From Leptospira fainei serovar Hurstbridge str. BUT 6 (lineage in GTDB: Bacteria; Spirochaetota; Leptospiria; Leptospirales; Leptospiraceae), in the NCBI RefSeq assembly GCF_000306235.2, contig NZ_AKWZ02000010.1, positions 1,364,001 through 1,428,000 on the forward strand: DNA of 64,000 nucleotides. Direction: 5' to 3'. Shown here in pieces: positions 62,560-64,000 of the stretch. The position numbers and the translations under genes were made by a program. The first letter of the stretch is position 1. Each line of letters opens with the position of its first letter. Below the pieces are notes generated by a model. It was not told where the DNA came from and did not search any database. It was given only the letters and a program-made list of their open reading frames with translations.

Positions 62560-62591
62560 ATTATAATCATTTTGATCTCCAAATCGATCAA
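62560..62591 (-). promoter_or_regulatory. Candidate promoter of the riboswitch/cobalamin operon
   Basis: Minus strand TATAAT at 62560-62565 matches the -10 consensus. The best upstream -35-like hexamer TTGATC (62586-62591) is 20 nt away, longer than ideal. It lies about 85 bp ahead of the riboswitch core. Confidence 0.4.
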
Positions 62592-62649
62592 TTCTCTTAA
62601 TCAATGTTTCTCGGTTCGGGTCTCCCGAATATTACGGGATCCCCGTCGG

Positions 62650-64000
62650 TTAAAAGTTTATACTTAATGATATTCTAATGTTTCTGGGAGGAACCGGATG
62701 AGTCAGTATATCGTTATATCCACCGTCGTTGGGGCCCGGAGGTTCGTTTTTTAAACGAGTCGGATAGTAATACTGAATTTGACTTGCGAGTGAATTCATT
62801 AAATTAAAAACTTCTAAATTGACGGACCAAGAATCCCGGATTTTTTTTCCGAGCCGCAGATTCCAAATAGTGCTAGCGGATGAACGAATCGAATCGTCTT
62901 CGATCAAGGGCCGAGGCCCGAAATAACGGACTCGAATCGCAGCTATATAGCCTTCTTTTTCAAAACTGATTCCGGAAGCGAAGACCGTTTGTATTGCTTG
63001 CGGTACATGATCTCCGCTCGGATTGCTATTTCTATACCGAGCCATGGAAACGGAAATGTCCGCGTCGATTGTCAGCCAAGTGTAAGGCGAATACACGTTG
63101 GACCATTCCATTCCGCTTCTCGTGCTCGGTCGACTCGCCTCCGTAGTTCCCGAATCTCCTATATAGACGAGCTCTGAATCGAGATCCAATCTCCAGAAAG
63201 CTAATGTAGCCATAAGATGGTTTATTGCCGCCGTTTTGAGTCCAAGCTCTCCTCCGCGAGTCCTAACTAACGGCGTACTCGGCGAGGTCTTATTTAGGAG
63301 CCCTCTTGCATCGTTACTGTGAAATCCATAACCTGCGTTTATGTATACTTCCGTATTAAGCCAAGGCCCGATAGTGAGTCCGCTTTTCGGATTCGCTATC
63401 GATACTTTTCGTTCGATTCCGACATTCTGTATTCTATCCTGGACATCAAACAGGAAAGTCTCTCCTCGAACGCCAATAAAAGACCGAATCTTTTCCGACC
63501 AGCGTATTTGATTTTCGAAATACGGAGAAATCGAGGATTCTACGATTCGGTCTATGCTTCTCGATTCTAATCTTGATCTAGATTCGGTATGATAAAGATC
63601 GTTTAAAATATAATCCCTCCTAACCTGAATTCCCAATGTGTTTTCAATTTTAATTCTCGAAACTAGGGAGCGTTGTTTATAGAAAGCCTTTCCGCCTGCG
63701 AAGGATCTTCGATCGACTTGATCCACCTGGTCACCTCGGACATGGTCGTCTAAAAAATAGGTAAAGTTTGAGAATAGATTAAAATCATAATATACTCCGT
63801 ACAATATGATTTTTGCCTCCGAGTCGATCCCAGTTCTATGGGCTTCGAACATCACGTTAGCTCTTTGGGTTTTACCTCCGTCCGTCGGATCGACGGAATC
63901 ATACCGATCAAGTCCTCCGCTATTCGGATCGACCCAGGATTTCCCTTTTTGTAAGGATCGCTCGGGAATTTGATTCGTTGCGTGCCATGAGCCTTTATGC
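62650..64000 (-). CDS. TonB-dependent outer-membrane receptor, C-terminal part
   Basis: The frame is open from the right edge to a stop at 62650, so about 449 residues of the barrel are visible and the N-terminal plug is outside the window. GTG 63853-63855 is internal, because the homology continues upstream (GSWHATNQIPERSLQKG, LDRYDSVDPTDGGKT). Features of the family: alternating aromatic beta strands, SGLTIGPWLNTEVYINAGYGFHSND, TWLTIDADISVS, RYFGPRPL, FNLMN, and a final Phe after RISLSINF. Position directly upstream of the cobalamin riboswitch suggests corrinoid or metal uptake, but the substrate is not readable. Confidence 0.87.
   Translation of the reverse strand, partial: HKGSWHATNQIPERSLQKGKSWVDPNSGGLDRYDSVDPTDGGKTQRANVMFEAHRTGIDSEAKIILYGVYYDFNLFSNFTYFLDDHVRGDQVDQVDRRSFAGGKAFYKQRSLVSRIKIENTLGIQVRRDYILNDLYHTESRSRLESRSIDRIVESSISPYFENQIRWSEKIRSFIGVRGETFLFDVQDRIQNVGIERKVSIANPKSGLTIGPWLNTEVYINAGYGFHSNDARGLLNKTSPSTPLVRTRGGELGLKTAAINHLMATLAFWRLDLDSELVYIGDSGTTEASRPSTRSGMEWSNVYSPYTWLTIDADISVSMARYRNSNPSGDHVPQAIQTVFASGISFEKEGYIAAIRVRYFGPRPLIEDDSIRSSASTIWNLRLGKKIRDSWSVNLEVFNLMNSLASQIQYYYPTRLKNEPPGPNDGGYNDILTHPVPPRNIRISLSINF

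Overview
The window looks like a chromosomal segment of a Leptospira species (spirochaete). I infer this from several traits taken together: moderate GC, many spirochaete-style lipoproteins with loose lipoboxes, a fungal/mycobacterial-type FAS beta-like protein, a 7TMR-DISM/SpoIIE phosphatase, membrane AraC-type regulators, and above all a cobalamin operon with its own riboswitch. From memory, cobalamin autotrophy is reported for infectious Leptospira and not for the saprophytes, so a pathogenic or intermediate clade is more likely. The species cannot be read from the sequence alone.

Layout. 1-4424 (minus, runs off the left edge): FAS-I beta-like acyltransferase/enoyl reductase/dehydratase. 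4900-10474 (minus): one tightly packed operon, read as acyl-CoA dehydrogenase, trpE, trpG, MsbA-type ABC exporter, single-domain response regulator. trpE appears to start at a CTG that overlaps the upstream stop codon. 11044-12067 (plus): two nearly identical small secreted Lys/His-rich protein genes with their own terminators. 12148-17908: patatin, CutA, a hypothetical gene, lipoprotein, CocE/X-Pro-type hydrolase, AraC-type regulator. 18034-23364 (minus): a CzcCBA-type metal efflux operon whose outer-membrane gene is split by a frameshift at a dnaX-like slippery site. 23473-42834: mixed housekeeping and envelope genes (PAS histidine kinase, two OmpA-domain proteins, a sulfatase-fold lipoprotein, a HadAB-like dehydratase pair, a phosphatase-type signalling protein, patatin, TPR lipoprotein, DUF2062, PanE-like reductase, lipase, two MDR reductases including a crotonyl-CoA carboxylase/reductase homologue, TetR) and the remains of an alpha/beta hydrolase gene.

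43623-62475 (minus) is a cobalamin regulon of about 18.5 kb. A cobalamin riboswitch is followed by cbtB and cbtA (cobalt uptake), cbiX fused to a 2Fe-2S domain, a DUF3209-type gene, an FNR-like oxidoreductase, cbiD, cbiC, cbiET, cbiL, cbiG, cbiH with a C-terminal extension, cbiF, cobO, cbiA, cbiZ, a phosphoglycerate-mutase-type phosphatase, cobU, a cobD-cbiP fusion, cbiB and a second phosphatase. CbiX, CbiD and CbiG with no CobG, CobN or CobF mark the early-cobalt ('anaerobic') route. No recognisable precorrin-6A reductase (CbiJ/CobK), CobS, CobT or uroporphyrinogen methyltransferase lies in the window. The FNR-like gene is therefore a candidate for the missing reductase. CbiZ adds a salvage branch. 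A TonB-dependent receptor (62650 to the right edge) lies just upstream on the same strand and may import corrinoid, but its substrate cannot be read from the visible barrel.

The features most worth a second look are the slippery-site frameshift in the efflux channel gene, the CTG start of trpE, the FNR-like, DUF3209 and CbiH-extension unknowns inside the B12 operon, the tandem small His-rich proteins, and the FAS-I-like megaenzyme.
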